Source of the DNA: Lachnospiraceae bacterium | GTDB taxonomy: Bacteria > Bacillota_A > Clostridia > Lachnospirales > Lachnospiraceae | DNA: 64,000 nucleotides | NCBI GenBank assembly: GCA_017522685.1 | Contig: JAFWYN010000025.1 | Coordinates: forward strand, 60,867 to 124,866 | Reading direction: 5' to 3' | Part shown: positions 35,996 to 45,400 of the stretch, in pieces | Position numbering within the stretch: the first letter of the stretch is position 1 | How the letters are laid out: each line of letters begins with the position of its first letter | Made by a program: the position numbers and the translations under genes | Notes under the pieces: model-generated | Database searches by the model: none | Seen by the model: the letters and a program-made list of their open reading frames with translations, nothing else | Told to the model about the DNA's origin: nothing

Positions 35996-37762
35996 ATGAA
36001 AGATAAAGTTAGATTTATTTTAGGACGTATTAAAGCCGGAAGGCTTCAGGAAATGCTTATACAGACCAAATGGATTTATCAATATGTCAAAAAGTATTGG
36101 GGGGCGATGATTTTTTACACAGCGCTTGGTATGGCAGGGACTGTTATTGCGCTTATTGCAAGTATGGTATCCAAAGAGTTGGTTGATATTATTACAGGCT
36201 TTGAAACAGGAAAGATTGTACAGACCTTTGCTTTTATGATAGGACTGAATATAGCAACCACCATTGTGGGACAGATTTCCAATTATGCATCCAGTTGGAT
36301 TAGCATGAAGGTGGATGCGGAGATTAAATCGGATATTTTTTCTAAAATATTGGTGACTGATTGGGAGACACTTACAAATTATCACACAGGGGATTTGTTG
36401 ACCAGGTGGAGTGGGGATGCATCTAATATTTCAAGCGGTGTGTTAAGCTTTATTCCTAACGCCATTATATTTTCTTTTAAATTTATAAGTGCATTGGCTG
36501 TAGTTATATATTATGATTGGACATTTGCAGTATTCGCATTTATTGGGATGCCCGTGAGTGTGATTATGTCTAAGACACTTATGCGCCGCATGATAAACAA
36601 TAATGAGAAAAGCGCTGCCCTCGGGGCAAGAATGTCGGGTTTTAATCAGGAAGCATTTTCTAATATACAAACCATTAAGGCCTTTGATTTGATTCATTTG
36701 TATGTGGCAAGATTAAAACAGCTACAACATGAATATATATCCATGAGATTGGGCTTCCAGAGAATGTCTTTTGGAACCTCATTAATATTATCAACAGTAG
36801 GCTTGTTGGTTTCTTACATATCATATGGATGGGGAATATATCGTGTTTGGAATGGTGACATATCGTATGGTACCATGACCATGTTTTTGACATTGTCGGG
36901 TACATTGACAGGTGCATTACATAATTTAACATCACTTATTCCTGCAGCTATTGGGTTAACAGTATCCGCCGGTCGTCTCATGGACATCGTAGAGATGCCC
37001 CGTGAAGATTACAATAACGACGAATTGGTACAAAGTTTCTATGAAAACAATAAGAATCAAGGTATCAGCTTGAAGATGTCCGATGTAAATTATTCTTACA
37101 AGACTGGTACGGAAGTTTTTGCAGGTGCATCCTTAGAGGTGAATCCTCACGAAATTATCGCTTTGGTAGGACCCTCCGGTGAAGGAAAAACAACAATGTT
37201 ACGCTTAATTCTGTCTCTGATGCAGACTCAGGACGGAACGGCTTATTTGACTGGGGCAGGTCAGGAAGATTCAGTCCCTCTCACCCCTTCCACCCGTAAG
37301 CTTTTTTCCTACGTGCCCCAGGGTAATACCATGTTTTCCGGTACCATAGCGGAAAATATGCGTAATATAAAGCCGGAGGCTACTGATGAGGAAATCATAG
37401 AAGCCTTGAAAGGGGCTTGTGCTTGGGAGTTTGTGGAGAAGCTGCCGGCAGGTATTAATAGTGAGATAAAGGAACGTGGCGGCGGATTTTCGGAAGGACA
37501 GGCGCAGCGTCTTTCCATCGCAAGAGCACTGCTTCGAGATGCACCCATTCTTCTTTTGGATGAAGCCACATCTGCCTTAGATGTGGCGACGGAGAGAAGA
37601 GTGCTTCGAAACATTATGCAGGATGAGAAGCCACGTACCTGTATCGTAACCACTCACAGACCTACCGTATTAAGTGCCTGTACCAGAGTTTACGCCATCC
37701 GGGATAAAAAATGTGTGGTGTTGAATGAAGAAGAAGTCGATGAAATGGTAAGAGGATTTTAA
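35996..37762 (+). CDS. ABC exporter next to the leader-peptide gene
   Basis: 588 residues: six membrane helices to about residue 330, then an ATPase with Walker A GPSGEGKTT near 391, an altered signature FSEGQAQR near 496 (normally LSGGQ) and Walker B LLLDEATSALD. No N-terminal C39 peptidase domain is present, so leader removal would need another enzyme, plausibly the S26-like protease. I start at ATG 35996 with GGAAGG upstream; longer in-frame starts fall inside the terminator hairpin. It has no partner subunit here, so it probably works as a homodimer. It likely exports the 151-residue product. Confidence 0.85.
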   Translation: MKDKVRFILGRIKAGRLQEMLIQTKWIYQYVKKYWGAMIFYTALGMAGTVIALIASMVSKELVDIITGFETGKIVQTFAFMIGLNIATTIVGQISNYASSWISMKVDAEIKSDIFSKILVTDWETLTNYHTGDLLTRWSGDASNISSGVLSFIPNAIIFSFKFISALAVVIYYDWTFAVFAFIGMPVSVIMSKTLMRRMINNNEKSAALGARMSGFNQEAFSNIQTIKAFDLIHLYVARLKQLQHEYISMRLGFQRMSFGTSLILSTVGLLVSYISYGWGIYRVWNGDISYGTMTMFLTLSGTLTGALHNLTSLIPAAIGLTVSAGRLMDIVEMPREDYNNDELVQSFYENNKNQGISLKMSDVNYSYKTGTEVFAGASLEVNPHEIIALVGPSGEGKTTMLRLILSLMQTQDGTAYLTGAGQEDSVPLTPSTRKLFSYVPQGNTMFSGTIAENMRNIKPEATDEEIIEALKGACAWEFVEKLPAGINSEIKERGGGFSEGQAQRLSIARALLRDAPILLLDEATSALDVATERRVLRNIMQDEKPRTCIVTTHRPTVLSACTRVYAIRDKKCVVLNEEEVDEMVRGF

Positions 37763-37765
37763 TAT

Positions 37766-37794
37766 AAAAGGAAAGGGATGCCCCTTTCCTTTTT
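37766..37794. terminator. Bidirectional terminator between exporter and HprK-like kinase
   Basis: AAAAGGAAAGGG pairs with CCCTTTCCTTTT around a short loop, with A/T tracts on both sides, overlapping the stop region of the minus-strand gene. Confidence 0.85.
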
Positions 37795-38941
37795 ATTTGT
37801 CAAGAAAACAATCAATATATTCCTTCATAACCGCTGCAGCGTTTGGTTCCTTGGTGCAATGAAGCTTACATACCATTATGGAAGGCACTATATTTTCTAC
37901 AATCTCCATATTCTGTTCAAACAAATCGACAGTCCAGGTGGGAGAAATGAGGCGTTGGCTTACCAACAGCTGCTTTTTGTCCATGGTAAGGTCCTCAATC
38001 TGATTAGAAGGAGCCTGATTCAATAATATGATACCACCCAAAGGTATGGTTTCGGTACTGAAGATTCCGGAGGTACCGCACCAGGGGATGCCGTGTATTA
38101 CCGGCTGTCCGTTCTGCAATCCCAGCAGATTTAAGTCACCATTTAATAGTGTAATATCATAAAGTTCTTTCCAAAGGTTAGTATGGGTGGATTTGCCCAT
38201 GCCGGAATGTCCGGAAAACAGCCAAGCCTTGCCCTTGTACAGGAGGGAAGCTGAGTGGAGTGCTACCATGCCAACTTTTTGAGCCAGATATAAATAAGTC
38301 AGACGTAAGGCATGGAAAATGTCATAATGAAAGGTCTCATTATAGGGTGGCAGACAATACAGGTTGACTACAGAACCATCCTTACTGAGGTGGATTTCCT
38401 CAATAGATTTGGCCATAGGAAAAAGCAGGATGTATTTATCAGTGGTTTCCATGACTAGCAATTCTTCGTTGCGAATCAGAATCATACCGTTTTCGCGAAC
38501 CTTGGGAAAGCCCGGATGAAAGGTGATTTTTTGATGTATTTTCTCGCAAGAACCCACAGCAAAAGAGTGGAACTCTGTAGGAAAAGCTTCCTGTGGGCCA
38601 TTAAGAAGAATCCCCAGGCCTCCGATAGAAAGAGTCATATTGTTCTTATGTTGGTATTCGCCCGATTCATCCAAAAGAATACCATAGGCAAGAAGTTGCT
38701 TGATAAAGCAGTGGATATCATCCTGAAAAGCACCCAGGTCCTGTGCCTGGATGTCGTAATATTCAGCGCTTAATGCAAATACTTCTTCTAAGGAATGTTC
38801 CTGTTCCAACAGATTCCAAAGCCAAGTACCGGTATCGTTTATTTGTATACCCCGCTTTCTGTCGGCTAGCATTTGACCATAGGGAAGCAGATAAGGAATA
38901 TTGTCTATCTTACTTAACACAAAGCCATTATTTTGTCGCAT
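37793..38941 (-). CDS. PqqD-like domain fused to HPr kinase-like P-loop protein
   Basis: 382 residues. Residues 1-95 are PqqD-like (GIQINDTGTWLWNLLEQEHS and a helical end). A linker follows, then residues about 200-382 match HprK-like kinases with the P-loop FSGHSGMGKSTHTNLW near 242 and LLNGDLNLLG and GIPWCGTSG loops. HprK-like enzymes in lasso-peptide and exopolysaccharide loci phosphorylate peptides rather than HPr; paeninodin is a known case. The fusion puts a leader-binding domain on the kinase. The start is ATG 38941 with GAGGAGA 5 bases upstream; a GTG at 38944 is too close to it. It is divergent from the S26-like gene. Confidence 0.82.
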   Translation of the reverse strand: MRQNNGFVLSKIDNIPYLLPYGQMLADRKRGIQINDTGTWLWNLLEQEHSLEEVFALSAEYYDIQAQDLGAFQDDIHCFIKQLLAYGILLDESGEYQHKNNMTLSIGGLGILLNGPQEAFPTEFHSFAVGSCEKIHQKITFHPGFPKVRENGMILIRNEELLVMETTDKYILLFPMAKSIEEIHLSKDGSVVNLYCLPPYNETFHYDIFHALRLTYLYLAQKVGMVALHSASLLYKGKAWLFSGHSGMGKSTHTNLWKELYDITLLNGDLNLLGLQNGQPVIHGIPWCGTSGIFSTETIPLGGIILLNQAPSNQIEDLTMDKKQLLVSQRLISPTWTVDLFEQNMEIVENIVPSIMVCKLHCTKEPNAAAVMKEYIDCFLDK

Positions 38942-38988
38942 CACGTTCTCCTCTAATCAAGGTCCACTACGGTGAACCAATTACATAC

Positions 38989-39004
38989 AGTATAACATTC
39001 TTTC
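38989..39004 (-). promoter_or_regulatory. Extended -10 promoter of the PqqD-HprK gene
   Basis: On the minus strand the element GAAAGAATGTTATACT is present (TG before TATACT). It shares 14 of 16 bases with the promoters at 16340 and 39053. The -35 is poor. Confidence 0.5.
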
Positions 39005-39039
39005 AGTAAAAAGGCTACCGGAATAATTGGAAAAGCCAG

Positions 39040-39067
39040 TTGTGATTGTAGGGAAAAATGTTATAAT
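39040..39067 (+). promoter_or_regulatory. Promoter of the S26-like protease/fruK/ptsI operon
   Basis: TTGTGA at 39040-39045, a 16-bp spacer and TATAAT at 39062-39067 with TG upstream (extended -10). The stretch 39053-39067 is identical to 16340-16354. Confidence 0.75.
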
Positions 39068-39092
39068 AGAAGGTATAAGTGAGGATGGTTAC

Positions 39093-39569
39093 ATGGAAAA
39101 AGAATATCAGGATATAGAGCAGCTTTTACAAGATGGAAACAGCATACAGATTAAACCCAGAGGATACAGTATGTACCCTGTATTGGTGCCGGAAAGGGAT
39201 GAGGCGGTGATTGAGCCGTTGAAAGATAAGCGTTTGAAACGTGGAGATGTGGCTCTCTATCGTAGGATGGAAGGGCAGTCTCAAGGGATATTGGTACTGC
39301 ACCGTGTCTGGAAAGTGACTGATGAAGGCGTATATATGGTGGGCGATAATCAAAAAGAAGTGGAGGGACCATTAGCCCCGGAACAATTCTTAGGCATTAT
39401 GGTCGGAATGTATCGAAAAGGGAAATATATACCTTGCACCCACATGGGGTATCGTCTGATGACAAGTGGGTGGCTTTTGTTACGACCGATGAGACCCATA
39501 ATATCCGGTGCCGCAGCAGCAATAAAAAGGATGATAAAATCATCAAAAGCGAAAAGGAATGACTCATGA
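39093..39569 (+). CDS. S26-type signal peptidase-like protease (Ser-His type)
   Basis: 158 residues. The nucleophile motif GYSMYP has Ser26, and LVLHRVWKV gives His70 where archaeal/SipW-type S26B enzymes have their catalytic His. RGDVALYRR and VYMVGDNQ are the other S26/S24 boxes. No strong N-terminal membrane helix is seen, only a moderately hydrophobic C-terminal segment near 115-140, unusual for a signal peptidase. I start at ATG 39093 because the -10 lies at 39062-39067. It overlaps fruK by 4 bases (ATGA). It may process the peptide at 35473, whose leader ends in small residues. This is inferred from neighbourhood. Confidence 0.78.
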   Translation: MEKEYQDIEQLLQDGNSIQIKPRGYSMYPVLVPERDEAVIEPLKDKRLKRGDVALYRRMEGQSQGILVLHRVWKVTDEGVYMVGDNQKEVEGPLAPEQFLGIMVGMYRKGKYIPCTHMGYRLMTSGWLLLRPMRPIISGAAAAIKRMIKSSKAKRNDS

Positions 39570-40495
39570 TTTATACAGTGACATTAAATCCTTCCCTGGA
39601 TGCTTGTGTTTCCGTGAAGGATTTTCAGATAGGAAAAACTAATCGAACAGAGGAAGAAAGTATTATAGCCGGCGGCAAAGGAATCAATGTTTCCAAGGTT
39701 TTAAAGAACCTGGAGGTGGAGAGTGTGGCATGGGGATTTCTGGCCGGCTTTACAGGGGAAGAGATACAAAGGCAGTTGGAAAGAGAGAACCTTGCCACGG
39801 ACTTTGTAAAGGTATCCGAAGGGATATCACGTATTAATTGGAAACTGACAAGTATAGAAGGTATGGAGATTAACGGACAGGGACCGTGCATTTCTGACGA
39901 AGAAGCAGAATTGTTTCTTCAGAAAATGGAAGCACTGAAAAAGGGTGATATTCTATTTTTGGCCGGAAGTATTTCCCCTTCATTGCCCAAGGACTTTTAT
40001 GAGCAGATTATGCAGCGTGTAAAGGACAAAGAAGCACTGGTGATTTTGGATACGTCAGGAGAAAGCCTGATTAGAGGGCTCTCCCATGCACCATTTCTGA
40101 TTAAGCCCAATCATCACGAACTGGGAGAACTTTTTCGGGTAGAAATAGAACGGATGGAAGAGGCTGCCGGTTATGCCTATAAGCTGCAGGAAAAGGGCGC
40201 GAAAAATGTATTGGTATCTTTCGGAGGTAAGGGGGCAGTACTTTTGACAGAAGACGGACAGGTGTTTTCAGCCAAGGCACCGGAAGGAAAGGTATTAAAC
40301 ACAGTAGGTGCCGGTGATGCCATGCTGGCAGGCTTTTGGGCAGGCTGGATGCAAACAATGGATTATGAGTATGCCTTTCGGATGGCGGTGGCTGCCGGCA
40401 GTGCCAGTGCATTTTCAAAAGGGTTTGCTACGAAAGAGGAAATCAATGAACTACTGACGCAGATTATCTGTAAGAAGGAAAGTACATGGTCATAG
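39566..40495 (+). CDS. fruK: 1-phosphofructokinase (PfkB family)
   Basis: 309 residues with IYTVTLNPSLDACVSV at the start, the substrate loop AGGKGINVSKVLKNL, and the ATP/anion-hole motif NTVGAGDAMLAGF near residue 250. It phosphorylates fructose-1-phosphate (or tagatose-6-phosphate) to the bisphosphate in sugar catabolism. The ATGA overlap with the S26-like gene indicates coupling. No fructose PTS permease (EIIBC) lies in the window, so its sugar is inferred. Confidence 0.88.
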   Translation: MIYTVTLNPSLDACVSVKDFQIGKTNRTEEESIIAGGKGINVSKVLKNLEVESVAWGFLAGFTGEEIQRQLERENLATDFVKVSEGISRINWKLTSIEGMEINGQGPCISDEEAELFLQKMEALKKGDILFLAGSISPSLPKDFYEQIMQRVKDKEALVILDTSGESLIRGLSHAPFLIKPNHHELGELFRVEIERMEEAAGYAYKLQEKGAKNVLVSFGGKGAVLLTEDGQVFSAKAPEGKVLNTVGAGDAMLAGFWAGWMQTMDYEYAFRMAVAAGSASAFSKGFATKEEINELLTQIICKKESTWS

Positions 40496-40519
40496 CCAAT
40501 GTACCGGAAGGAGACTAGG

Positions 40520-42118
40520 ATGCAGATTTATCAGGGGAAACCGGTGTTTGAAGGAGTGGCAATTGGTCAAATCCGCATACATAAACAGGAAGGACAGTCC
40601 ACTGCATTTATAAAGGTGGAGGATGTCCAAAAGGAATCAGAGCGATTTAAAGGTGCCAGAGAAGAAGCCCTTCAGAGACTACGGGAATGGTATCAGCAAA
40701 GCATGGATAGGATTGGCAGGGCGAATGCGGCTATTTTTGAAGCTCAGGAGCTTCTTTTATCCGATGAGAATTATATTGGGGATATTGAGAATTTGATAAA
40801 TACCTTAAACTGCAATGCGGAGTATGCTATAGGCGCAGTGCAGGAAAAATATCGGTTTCTGTTTGAACAGACGGATGATGATTATATGAAAGCCAGAATC
40901 CCGGATTTGCAGGATGTATCGGAAAGATTACTGGAAGCCTTGCATGGGGATGCCATGGAAGAGGAAGGCCTTTCAAATCCTGCGATTATTCTGGCAGAAG
41001 ATATACTTCCCTCAGAGCTGATGCGTATGGATCAGGAAAAGGTATTGGCACTGGTGCTGACCAAGGGATCTTTATACTCGCATACAGCCATACTGGCCAG
41101 AACCATGGGAATCCCTACGCTGATTCAGGTAAATCTGAATGGGGAAGCGGATTTGAATGAACATAGGGCTGTGGTGGATAGCAAAAACGGCGTTTTCATT
41201 GTGGAACCGGAACAAGACCTATTAGAGCAGGTGCAGAAAAGACAGCAGCAGGAAACGGCGGAGTGCGAGGAAGCGACGGATAGCCAGCCGGTGGGAATAC
41301 GAATTTGTGCCAATATCGGAAGCTTGAAGGATTTGGAAAGTCTGGCCGTTAAGCCCGTGGATGGAATCGGTCTGATGAGAAGTGAATTTGTCTTTTTTGA
41401 AAGAGAGAGTTTGCCTACAGAGGACGAACAGTTTGAAATATATCGTACCATTTTGCAGGCTATGCCTGATAAAAAGGTGGTAATCAGAGTCCTTGATATG
41501 GGGGCAGATAAGCAGTGTGCCTATTTACCCATGGAAAAAGAAGAGAATCCGGCATTGGGACTGAGGGGAATCCGTGTCTTACTAAAGAACCAGCAGATAC
41601 TGCGAACACAATTGCGTGCTTTGCTAAGGGCTTCCGTATATGGGGAGTTGCATATTTTGTACCCCATGATAACCGGTGTGGAGGAAGTAAGAAGCCTGAA
41701 AGAAATATTGGCCTCCCTGGAGGAAGAATTGCGTGAGCAGGAAATTGCTTACAGACATCTCAAACAGGGTGTTATGATAGAGACTCCGGCGGCAGTGATG
41801 ATTAGTGATATCCTGGCTGAGGAGGTGGACTTCTTTAGTATCGGTACCAATGATTTGACCCAGTATACATTAGCTATGGATCGGCAGAGTCCCGGGTTGG
41901 CTGATTTCTATCAACCCAGGCATCCGGCTGTTTTGCGTATGATACGTCTGGTGGTGGAGAATGCACGTAAGGAGGGCATTGAAGTAGCTATTTGCGGAGA
42001 ATTGAGTGCAGACATTACATTGACAAAGGAATTTTTGGAGATGGGAGTGGATGAACTGTCCGTAGCACCGGGATATGTCAGCAGCGTCAGAAGAAAATGT
42101 AAAGAATGCAGAAAATAG
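40520..42118 (+). CDS. ptsI: PTS enzyme I (phosphoenolpyruvate-protein phosphotransferase)
   Basis: 532 residues. N-terminal helical HPr-binding domain, then the phosphorylated His in YSHTAILARTMGIP near 188, and a PEP-binding TIM barrel with GLMRSEFVFFE, MIETPAAVMI, FSIGTNDLTQYTLAMDRQ and the catalytic Cys in ICGELSAD near 491. It transfers phosphate from PEP to HPr. GGAAGGAG precedes ATG 40520. It is slightly shorter than the usual 540-575. HPr itself is not in the window. The presence of an HprK-like gene nearby is probably coincidental to PTS control but worth noting. Confidence 0.92.
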   Translation: MQIYQGKPVFEGVAIGQIRIHKQEGQSTAFIKVEDVQKESERFKGAREEALQRLREWYQQSMDRIGRANAAIFEAQELLLSDENYIGDIENLINTLNCNAEYAIGAVQEKYRFLFEQTDDDYMKARIPDLQDVSERLLEALHGDAMEEEGLSNPAIILAEDILPSELMRMDQEKVLALVLTKGSLYSHTAILARTMGIPTLIQVNLNGEADLNEHRAVVDSKNGVFIVEPEQDLLEQVQKRQQQETAECEEATDSQPVGIRICANIGSLKDLESLAVKPVDGIGLMRSEFVFFERESLPTEDEQFEIYRTILQAMPDKKVVIRVLDMGADKQCAYLPMEKEENPALGLRGIRVLLKNQQILRTQLRALLRASVYGELHILYPMITGVEEVRSLKEILASLEEELREQEIAYRHLKQGVMIETPAAVMISDILAEEVDFFSIGTNDLTQYTLAMDRQSPGLADFYQPRHPAVLRMIRLVVENARKEGIEVAICGELSADITLTKEFLEMGVDELSVAPGYVSSVRRKCKECRK

Positions 42119-42125
42119 AAAAGGG

Positions 42126-42159
42126 AAAGGCCATCGCAATATAAATGCGATGGCCTTTT
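42126..42159. terminator. Terminator after ptsI
   Basis: AAAGGCCATCGCA pairs with TGCGATGGCCTTT around a 7-nt loop, followed by a short T run. It also faces the minus-strand small gene at 42178. Confidence 0.9.
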
Positions 42160-42177
42160 ATGTGGAACAAAAACGGA

Positions 42178-42321
42178 TTAGTCATAGAATGATTTGCCGT
42201 GAACAAGCTTTCCGTAAAACTTTTGGCAAATGATAACCAACATATAGCTGATTAATACAACAGTAGTACCCACACCAAGGATAAATAAAAGTCCAACTAA
42301 TAAAATGTTAAAAATATTCAT
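42178..42321 (-). CDS. 47-residue small membrane protein
   Basis: MNIFNILLVGLLFILGVGTT begins a hydrophobic segment of about 32 residues, followed by a short charged tail ending HGKSFYD. The start is ATG 42321 with GAGGAGAG upstream. It resembles the membrane part of OadG-like small subunits, but no decarboxylase genes are near. Function unknown; coding is supported by the ribosome site and the terminator that follows. Confidence 0.6.
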   Translation of the reverse strand: MNIFNILLVGLLFILGVGTTVVLISYMLVIICQKFYGKLVHGKSFYD

Positions 42322-42481
42322 AAATACTCTCCTCGCAAATTTGATGTTTGCATTGTAGCAAAGCAAAATACGAGGTTCAAGAGTTGAAAAGAGCTCTTAA
42401 CTGTATCTTAGCTAAAAAAGGCATTCTCTTTACTGTCACTTTGCCAAAAAGCGATTTCTCTTTACTGTATCTTAGGTCTGG

Positions 42482-45400
42482 CTAAGATATGACAAATACC
42501 CAGGAGTCAAACCAACGCAGAACGTCGGCTACATACTCTGAACTGACCGGTTGTCCTGAAAGAATCGGATAGAACAGTAAAAACAGTATAAAGGCAGCAA
42601 GGGCATATCCACCCACCATGAGATAAAACCCTTTCGTGTGCTTCTTGCCAAAGTCGGTCTCCTTTAGCTGTAAGAAGGCATAGCCAATCATCAGTGCCAG
42701 GAAAGGGACACTTGGGAAGTAATGATAAATAAAGGTACAACGGCTTACCAGAGTCCACGGGAGGAACTGCGCCAAATAGGCAACGCATAGGAAGGTTGCA
42801 GTTCCTTTTTTCTTCATAATGGCCAAATACAGCATATAGAGAAAGGCCGGAATGCCTGCCCACCAAACCAAGGGATTGCCGAAGGAGCTGATGCCCTGAC
42901 GCATATTACCCTCTAAAATCTTGGAGAAATAAAAAATGGGTCGCTTCATAAGGGGCCAGTCATACCAGGCAGAGGAGTAGGGGTGAGTAGCCTCCAAAGC
43001 ACTGTGGTAGCTGAACATGGTTTCCTGATTCTTTAACATACGTTCAAACAGTCCCGGCCTATAAGAATCCACAAAAGGCAGATAGGACAGCAGATAGATG
43101 GTAAAAGGTATTACTACAAAGAACAGGATACAGAATAATATGGTCTTGGTAGCATGTTCGGGAAAGCTTCGGATAATGTACTTGTGGGAGATGCCATTGG
43201 TACTTCCCTTAGGGGAAAGCTTGGCATAACGATATTCGCGATATCGTAACAGCAAGTGGCTGAAAAACAGGATGGCAAGTCCTGCGCCGGCATAAGCACC
43301 GGTCCATTTGCTGGCGATACCAAAGCCGAATGCAATACCGCAGGCACCAAGAGGTAGCCAGGTTTTCTTAAGCGCAGTGTCATAAAAGTTGAAGGAAAGA
43401 TACCGCTCCATAAAGTAATACATTACGATGATGAAGAAGGTAACAAATACATCTATGGTAGTCAAACGGGTCTGCGCAAAGTGCATAAAATCAAAGGCAA
43501 AAAGGAAACATACAAAACCGCCTAAAAACCGATTTTTCGTAATATTTCGTCCTAATAAATACATAAAAGGTAGCATCAGTACACCAAATAAAGCACCCGC
43601 AAAGCGGAAGCCGAAGGGAGTAGTTCCTAAAATACGTGCACTGAGAGAAATCAATACCTTTCCAAAAGGAGGATGGGTATTTTCATAGGTAGGCAGACCA
43701 TTTATATATTCATAAGCGGTTCTGGTATAGTATATTTCATCAAAGTAACTGCCACTCAAATGGTCGATGGTATCCGGAAAAGTATCCGCTTCATCATACA
43801 GTGACGGATAGTATTCTGCATATTGTACCGGAAGAATCCGGTCGTCGGAATCGGTGATGACCAGTTCGCCGATTTGAGCGTCATCGGTAATGTTGGTAAT
43901 GCGGATGGCCTTAGCCGGAGTGGGGAGTTTTACGCTTCCCCAGCTAAATACACTTTTCATGGTAAAATCCTGTACATAGGTCCATTCACCGGTGCTTTCT
44001 TCCAAAACCTCCAGAGAGAAATTCATATCCTGCTCGTTTAACAGATACCAACTGAGTGTGGAAATCTCTTCGCCGTTTGCAGAAGCTAAGTCCAAATAGG
44101 TGTAATAAGGCATGGTATACTCGGTCTTAGGTGCCGTGGTATTGCCCAGTTCATGAAAGGTAAAGCATGAATAAAACAAGGTGATGCCTAGAATGATAAG
44201 CCAGTCCGCCTTGGTGAATGGCATGACCTCCCGGGAAGTTACAGGAGCACGGGGAGGACAAAATGCAGTCAGCTTAGATTCCATATCGGAAGTACTCAGC
44301 TTTCCGCGTCCATCCATGAAAATGCAAATATAAAAGAAAATGCCGCATAGTACCATCAGGAGAGATATCAGGATAATAGGCATAGCTTTGGCATTGTAAT
44401 TGGAAGGATCATAATGATACAGTACATGCCATACATTCATAAAATGCACTACGGACAGCATGAGATAGCAATGAAACCATGCTTTCTTTTTGCTTATTAC
44501 ATAGGCCAGAAGCAGTAGAATCATCCCCGGAAACAGGTAACGTTCGTGCATTCTGACAGAGAACAAAAACATGGTAATAATCAAAAAACTGCCTGTGAGG
44601 AAATAGCGCTCGGTGGATTTAATCCTTCTCAGGAATAAAACCAAGGAGAGTAAGGTCAAAAGTACGATAACAAAGGTACCGAAGCCGGCATAAGTGGTCC
44701 ACAAAAAGGGCTTCTCCTGGGAGGACCAGTTCAGTCCGAAAAGGCTCCAGAAATTGTAGGCATTTACGGAGACATAAGGGTATGATCCCAGGGTGCTGGC
44801 ATATTGCTGAATCACCTTGTCCAAGCCAAAGGGCAGGCTTAAGAAAAGCATACCGGCGATGGCAAAAAGACCGTTACCCAGGTTTAGGAAAAATTTCTCC
44901 CATCGAAATTTCTTGCGGAAAACATGCTCATAAATACCCCAAAGAAGTAAGGGGGTAAAAACCAAGGTCTGAGGCTTTAGAAGCACACCTATTGCAAACA
45001 CATAATAAGCCGGAATGGTTTTTCCTTTGCTTAATAAAAGACAGATGATTACGATGGTCAGAGTGAATACGGAATCCACCTGCCCCCACATGGAGGAGTT
45101 GATAAAAACTGCCGGATTCAACAGATATAGTGTGGACAGAAAAAGTGCCGCACCTTGTGAGAACTGTTTTTTGCTGACGCGGTACACCAGATATCCGGTA
45201 GCCATATCACAAAGAATCGCAGGCAGTCGTAACAACAAAAGGCTGGCACCGGACAGATACTTAAAAGATAAGGTATGGCTGATTGCACCTAAAAGGTACA
45301 ATATATACATATATCCGGGTGGATAATCTGAAAATACATCCGGAGAATAAAAATTGGCAAAACCGCCGGAATATACTCTGGATGCCCAACCTGAGAAACA

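Noticed and set aside
33280..38941. Lasso-peptide cluster
   Set aside because: PqqD, HprK-like, nucleotidyltransferase and ABC genes are present, but no asparagine-synthetase-like cyclase or transglutaminase-like B2 protein, and the candidate product is 151 residues.
37793..38941. Genuine HPr kinase/phosphorylase (HprK)
   Set aside because: The N-terminal domain is PqqD-like rather than the HprK N domain, and the neighbourhood is peptide/polysaccharide, so only the P-loop half is HprK-like.
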